DNA of 64,000 nucleotides from Rosa chinensis. Its lineage: Eukaryota; Streptophyta; Magnoliopsida; Rosales; Rosaceae. The stretch is from NCBI RefSeq assembly GCF_002994745.2, contig NC_037094.1, positions 42,917,139-42,981,138 on the forward strand, in the 5' to 3' direction. Shown one piece after another: positions 24,784 through 37,275 of the stretch (positions are counted from its first letter, which is position 1; each line of letters starts with the position of its first letter). The position numbers and the translations under genes are program-made. The notes under the pieces were generated by a model. It had not been told where the DNA came from and searched no databases. It saw nothing but the letters and a program-made list of their open reading frames with translations.

Positions 24784-26960
24784 GTCACGACCCGAATTTT
24801 GAATATAGAAAATTCAAATCCAAAATGCGATAACTCAACAAATCGCCCCAAAATGCATACAAATATTTTTTTTTCATTTAAACTAAGTAACAAACAAACC
24901 AAACCCACAAATGTCAATACCGAATTGTTCTCTAGAGTCACATATGACATTACCAAGTGTTTACATAAACTCGAAAGCATCAAAGTAAATGTAAACGCTC
25001 ACAAGTAGCATACCTACAAACAGCAGTAGATACACAAATTAGGTTCTAAACCTAACGCTGCTACCACAACAAGCCACGATCTCAACCCTTGTTGCCCTGA
25101 CCTACAGGAATAACTCGTTCACCATGGAATAGTGCATCGTGTTGCAACAACAAACCAGTAACCTTTTTAAGTTCGTATGAGTAAAACTCAACTGAAATGA
25201 TTCGAAAGACACATGCTTATAATTTCCTCAACTTATGAATAAGTTAAAGCCAACTACATTTAACTCCACAATACACAACCGAACTTACAATCAAACAAGG
25301 TAAAAATCAGTAATCCCTGCATAGAAAATTAGTTAAGAAGATCACCTAAAATCATACAATTCAAATCATAGCAACTTCTGCATAAATTTTAGTTCAGAAG
25401 ATTGCGTAAAAGCCAAACCATTCAAATGAAAAAGGAAAATAAATAAGAAAATCAGACAACTCACGCTAAAGCCAATGAAACATCATTTTAACTCCAGTGA
25501 AAACTCCCACCTTTTAAATACAACACCCATGTCCTCATGGACAATAAAAAAAAATAAACCACCCGAAACTCTCTTTGCTAAACGTGTACTCATAAGTTGC
25601 AAGAAACCTACGTGTTTCCCCCATGACATATAATGACAGACAGACTAGAGCTCTAACTGAATCGTAACTCGTCACCTGGCCAAAAACATGGTATCTGATA
25701 TATTTGTCTCCATCACTATTGTGACACCAGATCCGTAGACCGAAAATATTTAAAAAGCTCCCACAGGACTCAAATTTTACACCAAAACTCAAATACTGTT
25801 TCAACACAATTAGATAAACAATTACATGATATATTGCATTCCCGAAAAGAGTAAATGCTCAAAACAATAACCTGAATAAAATCACAGTTATTGTGCTTAT
25901 CACAATGCCACACCATTAAGATGTATGTTTTACGTGTATACACACACACACACACACGCAGTCATCCACTCAGGAATGCCACTAATACCAACTATAGTCC
26001 ACAATCGTAAAACTCAAGAAAAATCATTTTTATAATTAAAATCTCATTTTACTTACCTATGAACAGTAGTCGATCAAGTTCATATAATCTAAAACAAATA
26101 TTTATTTCCAGAAAACAATTTCACAATTTAGCGATTAAACCGAAATGATAAACTAAACTCTGTTCATAAATGAACCTCGTGAGATTTAGTCACCTCTAAA
26201 TCCCACTACGTCTTCTCTTATAGCTGAGATAAAGTACAGAGCACACTCCGTCAATCACCTAAGTAAAATAAGATCTGAACTTAACACACGATTTGAAACG
26301 AAAGCGGTTGCAGTTCGAACCGAGCATTTGAACCCAAAACCGAAGATTTTGTCAATCGAGACAAAACTTCCTCCGAGACCTCCCAAGCTCTTCGGAACAC
26401 TTCTAGGATCAATTTCTCAAATTTATAAGACGACCCAATGGTCAGATCCTCACGGATTGCAAATCGAGAAAATTGAAACTACGTTAAATTTAGCATGCTT
26501 CAAATTATCACAACATGACCCCATAATATATCAACATGCTCATATAGACGAGTATACGACAACCCTAAAAAGTGAACCCCAAAAAATTGGCCAAACGCGC
26601 CACCGGCAACCCCCAAATTGGGTCATGAAACCTAGGCCAAAATGTTCATCTCAACATGTACAACAACTTTCAAAATTAGTGCAAAGTCAGAATCTAAGCC
26701 ATTTGGCCGAAATTTACCTCGAAAATTCAAGAATTCAGTGAAACCCTAGAATTTCAAATCCTCAATTCGACCTCCACACTTCAACTCGCTTCAAGCCGCT
26801 TGGAGGGGATGATGTACGTCTCCTGGGCTTCAAAAGCCGTCAAGAATTGGAGGGGATAACCAAGTGAGCTGAGTTCCGCCTAAATCATTCCTCTCTTCAC
26901 CTAGTCATGTCTCAAAGGAGTTACCGAAAGAAGAAGAGAAAAAGCCCAAGTCCAAAACGT
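24784..26960 (-). mobile_element. Second copy of the gypsy LTR family, truncated
   Basis: It is homologous in the same orientation to 9775-14920. Shared blocks are the terminal cgtcac..cccgaatttt, 'aatgccacaccat', 'gtcatccactcaggaaygcc' and 'aaatcatttttata', and the order is preserved. The 2.29-kb insertion is absent here, confirming that it is secondary in the other copy. The primer site is missing on the left, and on the right the TGTAATACCC start is absent, so both ends are damaged. The short open frames within it are not genes. Confidence 0.75.
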
Positions 26961-28741
26961 TTTTGTGTCTTGTTTGTTGCGTAGTTTTTGTCTTTGTCAT
27001 TTGTTTTGTGTTTTTGAGTCTTACAATCACCCTTTCAACTGTCTAGATGAGCTTATATATCTGAAATCATGGCTAAAAGATGAACACAAAATTAAGATGG
27101 AAATTTATTTTTCTTTGGTTAAATATGATTTATTTGTGATATATAATTGTGTAGTGGATATGGATATGATAACATGGTACAGATTATGAGCATGCTAAAA
27201 TGAGTTTTGATTCAAAATAGCCAATGTGAGAATTTGAGCCCGTGTACCCTTTTTTTGTGGAGTGAAACGTTATGTATGCTTCATATGTATATTCTTGAAT
27301 TTCTTGGCGATGCTTAGTTGATCTCATTATCTTTCATTTCATTGATTACATGTCATAGCTCTTTAATGGACTAGAGAATGCTAGAATTCACTTTTATACT
27401 TGTCAAAACTTTTATCAATATATATCCCTAGTTTTGGAAATGACTAAAGGCACCTTAGAATTTTACCACCATTACCAAATAAGCTTGTGTCTCCATTTCA
27501 TGTACACACGTGTGCACTATCCCCTAGTTTAACCCCTCTGAGCCTACATTGTTAGCCTTTTCTTTCAGCACCCTAAAATTCTTTAACCCTAAACCTTAGT
27601 ATAGTTTCATCCTTGCCCTTCGTTCTAAAGACTTAGTGGAGCTAATTTTGAGACTTTGCAAAGGAAGAAGGAGTAAAGATTGAAGATTGAAAAGAGGTGA
27701 AAGTTCAAGTGTGGGGGTATAATGGTCCATGAGAATTATTTGTAATGTGTATGCCGTGAAAACAAAAAGAAAAAAATGGTAGAAAAAAAAGAAAAGAAAA
27801 GAAATATGATGTATACGGCTTTGGTTGAAAAGTTTAAGTTTTTGTGGACTTTTGTATTTTTACATTGTGGATTTAAAGTCTAGAATGAAGCAGAAGCTCA
27901 ACAAGAGGAAATCAGGCCTTTTATATGACCTCTATGGAGCCATGACGTTAAAGAATGTCTTGTTGGAATTCGAAGAAGTCTCTACATTATAAGTGCTCTA
28001 CTTTATTTTTAGGACACCTTTGTGATTTCCTTATTCCTTCATTTCTATTAACCTTAAGTCTTGGCCCCATTACAACCCTTTTATAAGACCTTTTTTATCC
28101 ATAAGATGTGATAGCCTTTGATCTGTGGAGATGAGTTTATAACTATTGAACTTATGGCTTGGGTTCATTTGTGCATGTGATTGATATCCTTCATGAGATC
28201 TTTTGAAAAAAAATGTATATATGTGCTTTTCTTTCGTGATATGTGAGTTTTTTGTTTAAAAATATATATCATCTCTCACATATACTTGAGTGAACAAGAA
28301 GCTTTTAAGCATGAACCTTGAATTCTGAGAGAAGAAAGAGTGTATATCCTTTGTGAGGTGAATCATTACTTGTATATGCATGCTAAGCTCCAACCACTCA
28401 CCATTGTTGCTCCCAAGTCCTACATGCTTATGTGTTATGTATATCTTTTATTTAACTCTAAAAAAATATGTGATAAAGTCTTGTTGACTGGTATTCTTGG
28501 TGACATGTAAGTATGAGATTTCTGAGACAAAATGTTAAAGGACATTAGAGTTATTGTGTTTGTAAACGTTTTGAGTATTTGTACTTGGTTAAAATTTTCG
28601 TTGGTTTTTCTTTTGTAATTTCGTTGGTTTTAGGTTTTTCATACTTAGTTAAATTTACGTTCGTTTTGAGTCTTAGTGTTTTTTGTGAGTCTTTGTTTTT
28701 GTTTTTGCTAAGGGTAGGCAAAAGCTAAGTATGGGGGAATT
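26961..28741 (+). mobile_element. 3' non-coding part of a gypsy-like internal region
   Basis: AT- and T-rich sequence without open frames of note, leading into a purine-rich 'gtatgggggaattt' immediately before TGATGAG. It fits the long untranslated 3' region of plant gypsy elements (Tat/Athila-like by inference). No gag-pol motif is visible. The left border is where homology to the gypsy LTR family stops. Confidence 0.45.
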
Positions 28742-28972
28742 TGATGAGAGCAATATTTGCTATGTTTTTAATGTTAATCTCTCTACATTTTACTTTGATT
28801 TCGTTGGTTTTAGGTTTTTCATACTTAGTTAAATTTTCGTTTGTTTTGAGTCTTAGTGTTTTTCGTGAGGTGTTGTTTTTGCTAAGGGTCTAGCAAAAGC
28901 TACGTGTGGGGGAATTTGATGAGAGCAATATTTGCTATGTTTTTAATGTTAATCTATCTACATTTTACTTAG
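28618..28972 (+). repeat. About 180-bp tandem duplication across PPT and LTR start
   Basis: The unit beginning ATTTCGTTGGTTTTAGG occurs at 28618 and 28798. Each unit contains a purine-rich tract (atgggggaattt and gtgtgggggaattt) followed by TGATGAGAGCAATATTTGC (at 28742 and 28917). The element therefore has two polypurine tracts and two copies of the first ~55 bases of the LTR. Confidence 0.85.
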
Positions 28973-29334
28973 TTATTTCTTTAACATTATAATTTCTAAC
29001 TTTGTTTTTGTTTTTAGATACTTTTGAGTCTAGAAATGGAAGGCAAGAAGTTACGTGCGCAGAAATGGAAAGAAATTGAAAGCTGATGTTTTTCCAGTCC
29101 TACTAGGAAAAGGAATCCCAGTTGAAGTAGGAATCCTGAATCAACTAGGAGTGAGCTCGTGGAAATGATAAATGCAGAAATGAGAAATGACAGAATCCCA
29201 GTTAAACAAGAAAACCCATTCCTGCCAGGAAAAGGAAACCTAACATGACTTGGAGTCCCTATTGAACAAGAAGAGCTCAAGAAGGTTCCAGAACATCTCA
29301 GAAATAAAGAGTCCTAATTGAGCTAGGAAACATG

Positions 29335-32300
29335 CACTACTACAAAAAAAGCATTTTAGGACGTTCGAAAAACGTCATTGAAAACTTTAGATGACACGCA
29401 AAAAAAACGTCATCTATCAAGGAGTCATTGTAAGTCACTTACAAGGACGTTCAAAAAACGTCCTCTAATGTTTATAAGGACACCAAAAAAACGTCCTCTA
29501 ATCTAAAAAAAAAACGTCATCTAATGTCTTTAAGGACACTTAAAAAGCGTCCTCTAATGTCTTTAAGGACATTAGAAGAGTGTCCTCTAATGTATATTAA
29601 GACACTTTTTAAGTGTCCTTAAATCCGATAAAAGGGTCATCTAATGTATACTAGGACGCTAAAAAAACGTCCTTATATCTATTATAGAACACAAAAAAAA
29701 AAATGTCCTTGAAAAAAAAAGAAGACATTTACATACAAATAATCTTTACAATCCCAAAACGTCATTGTATCTATTACTCGTTACAATATACTTGACTACA
29801 AGCACTTCTTGTAACTAATTCCTAGTTAAACGCTAGTTAAACGTACATTCTAATCTTATCTAATTCCTAGTTAAACGTACATTGTCATTATGAACAAGTG
29901 ATACTAAGCACGAGCCATGAATCTGAACAAATAACTATATTTGAAGCAACTACTGGTATAACTCTGCCCTGCATAAGTCAATAGTTGAACATAAGTAATA
30001 GGAAGGGATCAGATAAAATTGAACTTGAGATTAACAATTTATCCCATCAAGCCTCAAGGCTTAGAGGTAACCAGACTTGATGACTTAGTACTTGTAGAGT
30101 AAACCAATAAGCCATAATCAAAATACAAACATTCTCAACTTTACCTGTTATAAACTTTAACATTTAAACATGCCAGCAGCTACTAGCAACTTAAGTTGAG
30201 CATGTGATCTGCCCAGTAAAAAAAAAAAAAGATTAAATAAAGTACAGAAAAGCATATCAAAATATGCAAAGTAAACTTAAAAGAATAATATAAAGATGTA
30301 TATTAAAGAAAGCTACCTTTACTTGGTCTCGAATATTATAGACTATCTTGTTCAGAAACATTAGCATATCAAGATGGGTTCTTACTTCCAGCATATAGGA
30401 TATTACAGATACCAAGAAAAATTAGGGTTTAGTTAGACCATATTCATACCTTGCAAGCAGTCACAGTTCTCCACCTCTGCAGAGGATAGCTGGGATGCGC
30501 GTGCAGGGTTGTAACAAGGTAAAGTACATCATAGCAGTAACAGCACCTTGTGCACCCTAAATGCCACAAACAAACCCAAGAGTTAAATGACCTAAATTTT
30601 CAAGTTTAGTGCAATATACAAAACCAAAACATGAAGATGATGACAGCTGCCAAGGTACCAATTGCAACTAAACATGCATATTTAAATTAAAAAGTTGTAT
30701 GAGCAGCAATACCTCTTAAGCGTTGTAGAAATGATAATGATTTTACTAATTGAAACTCTAAGAACCTTGTGCTCAGAAGAAATATGAATGAAAGGATCAA
30801 TAAAGACCTATACTTTAAGTGAAACGTAATTACCTTCAGTGAATTTTCTAAATATAAAGTGCAAAACTGTAACAGTGCAGAAAAATATGTGAATAAAATT
30901 TGGCCTTATTCCCATGACTCACTCCCTTCTCACCTTCAATCATATACACTTGATCCCTCTGTTGCCAAGGCCAAATCCATCTCTCCACCATGTACTACTC
31001 TTCTTGATCCTCTCTGTAGCCCTCCACTGACCACAGTAAGTATCAAAGAGAAAAGCATAAACTAAACCAAAAAGAGATACTGCAAAAAACAATTCACTGA
31101 AATAAACTCCTTGAGTTGTGGTCTATTACTTGGGAAAAAAATGAAAAAGAAAACATGCATTGTAAGTCCTTAGGTAGATATCTGCAGATTGTTAGCAAAT
31201 AGAGTAAGGACTAAACTGAAAGTATCAATATCCAAGTGCAAGCAAGAGTCTAATTCTTGATATCATCTATTTGATTCAAGTGAAACGAACGTCACATGCT
31301 CTGAGAATGATGCCTATTATGCAAATGATCAAATATCATAATTCCTAGGAAAACGATGTATACTGCAGTAGTAGCCAATTAATTTATCCAAAATTAAAGA
31401 TGGTTTCATAAAATATATACATTCATATAGGCACAGAAGCAAATCTCAGAACAAAAAACAGAGACAATTTGAGTTTTACCTCCCAGCGATACATACAGAT
31501 TGCAGTTCAGAAGTGTAAACAGCTTTTGAGGAATTCTTTTTAACATAATACAACCCCATTCTCAATTTCCCTGCAAAAGAATGTATGAGTTTGAGAAGTT
31601 AAAAAAAGATAACTCTGCTAGTCTCATTAAATTCATTTAATAACTCTGATGGAAAATTAGTTGCTAATTGCAGTCAGTGGAAACATAAATTAGTAAAAGA
31701 CATGGTAGTCACAGTTCAATCTAATACACACCAACTCATGACCACGACCCGACCCGACTATCTTCAGCCACCACTATTCGAACGAACCCAAAGTACCGCA
31801 GCCCGAGCAACCACCATAGTCGAACCCGAACTGGCTTCCATCTATTCCACCACCGCAGCGTCATGCCACACCGCAGCACATTACCGCGCCACCACAGATT
31901 GAATCTGTTCGACAACTGCAGCACGATCCCAAGGCAGCCGTGCAACCACCGCGGTAGAAACCGATCCGGGAACTGGCCTTTCTGCCACCGCCACAGCCAC
32001 CGCTCAACCGCGCCGCACCTCCGCACCACACCAGCGGGACGAACCGACCAGGATCCAAGCGTCCCCAGCCTGACCCAAAGCTCCTGCACAGCGTTGAAGA
32101 AGACAACTGAAGAAGACAAAATGAAGAAGAGCCGCCCCCAACCCTCAAGCCAACGATCTGGATCCGGAGGGATCAAGATCAGGGCAAGAGAGGAGGGGGA
32201 GGGGTGTTGGTTGCAGATCTGTTTTCTCTCTCTAGTTTTTAGAGAGAGAGGCTCTCGAACTTTAGACTTCTGTTTTTGGAATTTGGGGTCATGTAGAGGA

Positions 32301-32544
32301 CGAACGCCCTGCATGGATTCCTTATGGCCTTATTCAACTATTATGGTTTTTGGGTATTCTGTGATTCGAACCCGAGACCTCTGTGGATTTTAGATGCGCT
32401 GGCCTTTGCGCAACTTTTCCTGTTTTTGCTTTTGAAATGCTAGAGTGGTGTTGACGTCGTGGCATATATACAATGACATTCAATACAAAAAAACGTCTTA
32501 AAAAAAATTAGTGGGTGTCCCCAAACCTGGTTTGTGTAGTAGTG
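29335..32544. mobile_element. Non-autonomous CACTA element (3.21 kb) with 3-bp TSD
   Basis: The ends are CACTACTACAAAAAAAGC and, inverted, CACTACTACACAAACC. The 3-bp direct repeat ATG flanks it (29332-29334 and 32545-32547). The left 350 bp holds many subterminal repeats of the type ggacgtty..aaaaacgtcctcta, in both orientations, as CACTA transposases usually bind. The right end holds fewer copies (aacgtctt). The interior lacks a transposase. A GC-rich block at 31730-32230 is open on both strands and not recognised. Confidence 0.9.
29345..29710. repeat. Subterminal repeat array of the CACTA element
   Basis: At least ten variants of the motif aacgtcctctaat or its inverse are spaced about 20-40 bases apart, with phrases such as 'ggacgttcaaaaaacgtcc' forming short palindromes. 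This matches the clustered binding sites expected near CACTA ends. Confidence 0.82.
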
Positions 32545-34260
32545 ATGTTTGCTTTAGGAGTCCTGATGATACTATGATACCTGGGAAGGCTAGGAGATGT
32601 TGTGCCTTGAAGATGACTCAAGATTGTGCAAAAATGTTCTAGAATGTCAAAGTTTGTATCACAAATGAAATTGGGCTTCGTCAATGTCCAAGTGAAGAAG
32701 TCTGGCCTAAAGATTGAAGCATGTAACTTGCATGTGGAGACTTTAGAAGCATCATTGATGTCAAGAGGAGTCCTAGTCCCATATATATTGTTTTTGTCGT
32801 GAGAATTAAAGGAATATACTAGAAGATTTCGGCAAAAGGCATAAAAAGGGAGAGTTTTGGAGAATATCTACTTCGTGTGAATTATGGAAAAGAAAATAAA
32901 GGAGAATAAATATTTATTTAGGTTTCCTGATTGCATACGAGTTGAATGAAGACTAAATTGAGGGAAAATACATAGTAATTTGGGCAAAGAAGAATACAAA
33001 GAAGATTAAAGATTGTTCTCTACTTCTCAAGGAATATTTTGATTGATTGGTTGAATGATGCAATTGAAGTAGATTTCGACCTAGATAACTAAGCTAGCTG
33101 TGCACTATATAAAGGAAGCATTGTGAGATGTCAACGACCATCACCAAATCCTAAATCAAAATCGCAATTTCTTCCCCTTTTTTCTCTCAAGTTTCGGTAA
33201 TTCTCCAAAGATCAAGCATTGAAGCCGTGAGCATCATCCTCTTCCATAGACGTGATCATCCTCCATTCTAAGCATCCTTGCCGTCTACCTCCACCACCTT
33301 TTGAAGCTACTTGTGTTCTTGAAGATTTAAAAGTGTAACCATAAACACCTTTCTTTTGTTTTCGGTTTTTGATATTTGTAATTCAAAACAGATTTTTGTT
33401 ATGATAATCTGGTTGTTTCGATTACTTGTGAGATTTAAAGCATGTTTTGATGTTTAGTTTCCAAATACCATGAAGCATGTTAATGTTTTAGGGTTCTTGA
33501 TAATCTGAAAATTTGCAATTTCATTATATCTTAGCATGTTTGTTGATTTTGTGCTTCAATCCCATCATTTATGTGTTAATTGATCTTAGAATGCATACTT
33601 AGATTGATGAGCATGTAATTGAATTAATATTAACATGTGCTAGTGTTCCAGGTCTTAATAATTAAAGTGAAAAACCTATAGTTCCTTAGGTAAATCAACA
33701 ATGAGTTTTGTATGCTTGTATGGCGTTCCAGCTTATGTTTTTTGCTTGAATTGATCAAACTTCCATATGTGCTTAATGCATTGATTGTGTTCTTATTAGT
33801 GATTAGCTACCACTAGTGATTGCATGCTTAATAGGGTTAACTATGGTGCATTCATCTAGTTAATTTAATTAAGGGAAGTAAGAATGACTTTGTTTGCGTT
33901 CATCTCTGTTCTTGATCAATTCCTTGCTTTGATATATTTGATTCAAAAATTAAGAATATCACCTTGTTAATGTGTTAATGAGTAGTTAATCTCATCTCTA
34001 CATCTTCCATTCATCTTTATCTATTTGGTTTATGATTTGATTTGGTGTGTCACATGTATATAATTAGTTGTTAATTTAGAAAACAAAATCCAAAATCCCT
34101 TTTCTTTATAATTTTAGTAAATATTGTATATAAATACTATGTTTTTTTTTATGTAACGTTTTATTTTTGTAGGAATAAATAACCTCTAATCCTCGGTTGA
34201 GAACGATCCCTACTTGCTCTTACTACATTGATGAGGTTTTAAATTGAGCACTAATGTTCA

Positions 34261-34800
34261 GGTTAGGGTCAAGAGTTGAGTTTTTTATTCGTTAGGTTTC
34301 TCTGGAAACTTTCTTCACAAATGTTGTAGAGCACGTCGATACGAATTCATGAACATGCAGAATGCTTTTTTTTTTTCGAGATCTTAGGAAAGAGTTAGGA
34401 TCAGCAAAAGTTTTACTAGTTTGGAAATTTTTTCTCTAAATAGAAAAATTAGAGAAAATATTTTAATTCCATTTTCAGAAACTTTTCTAAAAATTCTGGA
34501 AAGCTTTTTCTCTCAAAAAACCCAAACCTGACTCGACTCGGTCTTAACTCAGTAGTCCAGCGACGAATGGCGGCGCCACCGCCACCAATCTCTTCTCCTC
34601 GAAGCCGTCTCCCCACCCTTGGTGTTCACTTTGACTGATTCCATCGTGCAAGGAGGATCAAAGCCCACAAGCACGGCGGCAACCGACCCGGTTAGTTCTC
34701 CCTCCTCCGGCGACAGCGGGGCTTGAAACAAGGGCTTTGTAGCCCTCTTCTCCAGCAAAGTTTTTCATGTGGTGGCTCAGCTCGATTCTCACCATACACG
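34261..34800 (+). mobile_element. Third, inverted fragment of the gypsy LTR family
   Basis: 34265-34360 is the reverse complement of about 14680-14775, with shared blocks around ttattcgttrrgtttctctg and 'gtagagc'. Homology weakens after about 34530 but the composition (GC-rich, gccgccac-like) still resembles the LTR. The left end is cut by the preceding LTR; the right border is uncertain. Confidence 0.55.
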
Positions 34801-35057
34801 GTGGAATAAAGGTTGGAAGTTTCCGCCATGGGAAACTTTCGAGCTTGATCTAGCTCGATTCAAGCCTAATTGGACTTAGTGGCAAGTATGAAAGTTTCTC
34901 CTCGTGTTGTGATCTACAAGTTGAACGGATCCGATCTTTTTGGTTTTTTAGTTTCACTATCGGAGCGTGGGGCTCATGCGCAAGCGCAGCCGCTTGTTCA
35001 TCAGGTTCATTCATATATGGTCAGTCTTGTTTCTGGTCTTTTCTTAGCTCCAGGAGT
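34801..35057. other. Unassigned sequence
   Basis: It contains a short open frame (34870-35061) without a recognisable domain. It is probably LTR or retroelement sequence adjoining the hAT-type element; nothing else is supportable. Confidence 0.3.
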
Positions 35058-35065
35058 GTGAAATC

Positions 35066-35487
35066 TAGGGCTGGGTTCAGTTCAGTACCGTAGATGCAGG
35101 CCCAAAACCAGCTACCGTACCGGACTAGTTTGGTACACAAAATCTTCTCCCATTACCGGCCACAGAAGTCGGTATACCAACATATCGTATACCAAGAGGC
35201 TCGGTTAGTATCTGTTGGTTGGGCCTCCAACCGAGTTTTTAACAAGAAGAATCACCGAATCTAAAACCCAGAAATCAATCTTGAAGAACCCCCAAATCCA
35301 AAACCTAGAAATTGAGCTTGAAGAATCACCAAGCTTCGAGGTTGAAGAATCACCGAGCTTGAACCTAGAAATTGAACCCAGAGTCATGGGAGAGCCAGAG
35401 AGCTGGAGGAGTGGAAGTCCAGTTTAACCAGAGGTACTGAAATCCCATCATGGCTGGAGAGAGGCTGAGAATCGAGGGCCCGTGACG

Positions 35488-35529
<42 letters not shown>

Positions 35530-36104
35530 ATTTCTTTGAAGAGTTTGAGAGTCTCAGAGAAGAGAGAAGAAGAAGAGAGAGTCCAGAAAGAAGAAAGAAG
35601 AAAGCGGAGAGAAAAAGAAGAAGAAAGAATCCATGAAGAAGAACAGAGAAGAATAAAAAACTAGAAGAAAGAAGAAAGAGAAAGAAGTGAGTGTTCGGAA
35701 AGAAGAAGAGAAGAATAAAAAACTAGAAGAAAGAGGAAAGAGAAGAGAGAAGAAGAATAAAAAACTAGAAGAAAGAGGAAAGAGAAGTGAGCGTCCAGAA
35801 AGCAGAAGAGAGAAGAATAAAAAACTAGAAAGAAAGAAGAAAGAGAAGAGAGGGTCCAGAAAGAAGAAGAGAGAAGAATAAAAAATATAAAAAAATATGA
35901 GTAATTAACTAATTATACTTAGTTTGGTATGGTACGGTATACCATGTATATACAAAAATTGAAACCATTACCATACCATGTATGTGGAGTCGGTACGGTT
36001 GTATCGTACCAAGAGTTCGGTTATCGACAGTGTCGGTTACCAACTTCTTTGGTTCGGCTCGGATTCGGTTGGTTGGTTTGTCTTGGTTGAAAATGCCAGC
36101 CCTA
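35066..36104. mobile_element. Non-autonomous hAT element (1.04 kb) with 8-bp TSD
   Basis: Termini are TAGGGCTGG and its inverse CCAGCCCTA. The perfect 8-bp direct repeat GTGAAATC lies at 35058-35065 and 36105-36112, as expected for hAT elements. Subterminal DNA is rich in ggtacgg/ccgtacc-like repeats. The interior (35480-35890) is a purine-rich GA/minisatellite region. It is open over long stretches as Arg/Glu/Lys-rich frames, but this follows from composition and is not taken as a gene. Confidence 0.92.
35494..35886 (+). repeat. GA-rich microsatellite and minisatellite inside the hAT element
   Basis: An (AG)n run at about 35494-35528 is followed by several copies of a unit containing 'gaagaataaaaaactagaag' (near 35648, 35708, 35753 and 35814) separated by aagaggaaagagaag-like spacers. 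Unit length varies from about 45 to 60 bases. Confidence 0.85.
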
Positions 36105-36112
36105 GTGAAATC

Positions 36113-37275
36113 ATGCTTTATTAATTGATCTCTTTCCTATGCATATTGTTCAAAAGATTGTGGTCGTTACTTTTAGAGTGGGATAAGAAGGGGATATATA
36201 ATGTCAAATCAGCTTATCATATTGTCAGAATTAAGGTTTTGAATGAAGACCTTATCGCACCAAACCCTTATGGAATCAGTTGTGAAAAGCCTCAATTCCA
36301 AATAAAGTTAAAATTTGTGCATGGAAAGTTGCCTCAAATACATAATCTTCCCTACATGAGTAGGCTTGGTGAACTTGGTATCGATATTGATACTCAATGC
36401 CCATTTTGTGAGAAAGAAATTGAGTCACCCATTCATGAATTGAGAGATTGTTCCCATGCAATTTCTAGTAAATCTAATTGTCATGAATTGGTTCAGGGTT
36501 TAGCATAGCATTCTCTGGATAATTCGGAATAAGGGATTTCGTATTCAAGATCTTAGAGATTTGTTTTAGCAACCGTTGTCAGCTTAGGTTCATTTTGTGC
36601 GTCACAATGCAAACTTGCTGGTTCACACCGATCCTTGCCCAAGAAGCAAAATATGTTATGTATTCCATGAATTTCTTTAGGCCTCGTTTGGATGGCAGGA
36701 AATCATGGTTTTAATTTCATTTTCCATTTAGATGTGCCATTTTGTTGTAATTAGAGATTGGAAAGGAAATAAAAAATGAGATATGAATGGAAATTGACTC
36801 ATTCATAAAGCTTGAATAGAATTACCTAGTCAGGGGACTCAGGGGTGGTATTTTAATTCAGTTTCCTACTATCAAAGGCAAAATTACATAAATTATCCCT
36901 CTAAAAAATTTATATTCCTCCACCAATATCCTTTATTAGTTGATGTCATATTTATAATTTAATTAGTAAAAAGGCATTAATGAGAATTATAATTTTATAT
37001 TTCATTAACAAACACTGCAATAGAAATGAAAAATTAATTTCAAAATTTAATTTCCAGTAATGTTCTGAACATCTACATAGAAATACCAAAACCTATTCCA
37101 TTCCATATCAGTCTGGAAAGGAAAATAAATCATTTTCCTATTTTGACATTCCTGTCAACCAATGGGGCCTGAGTATTATTCCTTCGAGTGTGAAAGCTAC
37201 TAAAACTTGATTGTAATGATTTTTAATCAATAAAATTATCTTTCATTTCCCTAAAAAAAGAAAAAAAGAAAAAAC
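36113..37275 (+). pseudogene. LINE 3' end (reverse-transcriptase zinc-binding region), broken, with MITE inside
   Basis: The frame 36125-36508 contains WDKKGIYNVKSAYHIV and a Cys/His cluster, CPFCEKEIESPIHELRDCSHA, which matches the zf-RVT region downstream of the reverse transcriptase in plant LINEs (family usually W..G.Y.VKSAY...CP.C......H....C). The frame then breaks. After a MITE (36683-37168) the LINE continues as a 3' UTR with 'caataaaattatc' and an A-rich tail at about 37250-37276. It is 5' truncated near the hAT element. It is not an independent host gene. Confidence 0.78.
36683..37168. mobile_element. Tourist/PIF-like MITE (about 0.49 kb)
   Basis: The left end GGCCTCGTTTGGATGGCAGG and the inverted right end GGCCCCATTGGTTGACAGGA form imperfect TIRs. 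Flanking trinucleotides are TTA (left) and TGA (right), close to the TTA/TAA target of PIF/Harbinger elements. The AT-rich interior has no coding capacity. The superfamily call rests on termini only. Confidence 0.6.

Larger units (their letters stand above)
28917..34260 (+). mobile_element. LTR (+ strand) of a gypsy-like element, split by a CACTA element
   Basis: It starts TGATGAGAGC after a purine tract and ends CACTAATGTTCA. Near its end it carries 'gaacgatccct' and 'ttttaaattgagca', matching the reverse complements of the ends at 10187 and 21936. Subtracting the CACTA element and its 3-bp duplication leaves about 2.1 kb, similar to the 2.29-kb solo LTR. No upstream partner LTR was found in the window. 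No credible gene lies in it. Confidence 0.6.

Noticed and set aside
31736..32314. 192-residue minus-strand open frame
   Set aside because: It lies in a GC-rich block of the CACTA element open in several frames on both strands. It is Trp/Arg-rich with no domain or gene context.
35482..35881. Arg/Glu/Lys-rich open frames
   Set aside because: They are translations of a GA-rich minisatellite within a non-autonomous hAT element.
36125..36508. Host gene encoding a zinc-binding protein
   Set aside because: The motifs are those of the LINE zf-RVT region, and a LINE-type 3' end with A-rich tail follows at 37275.
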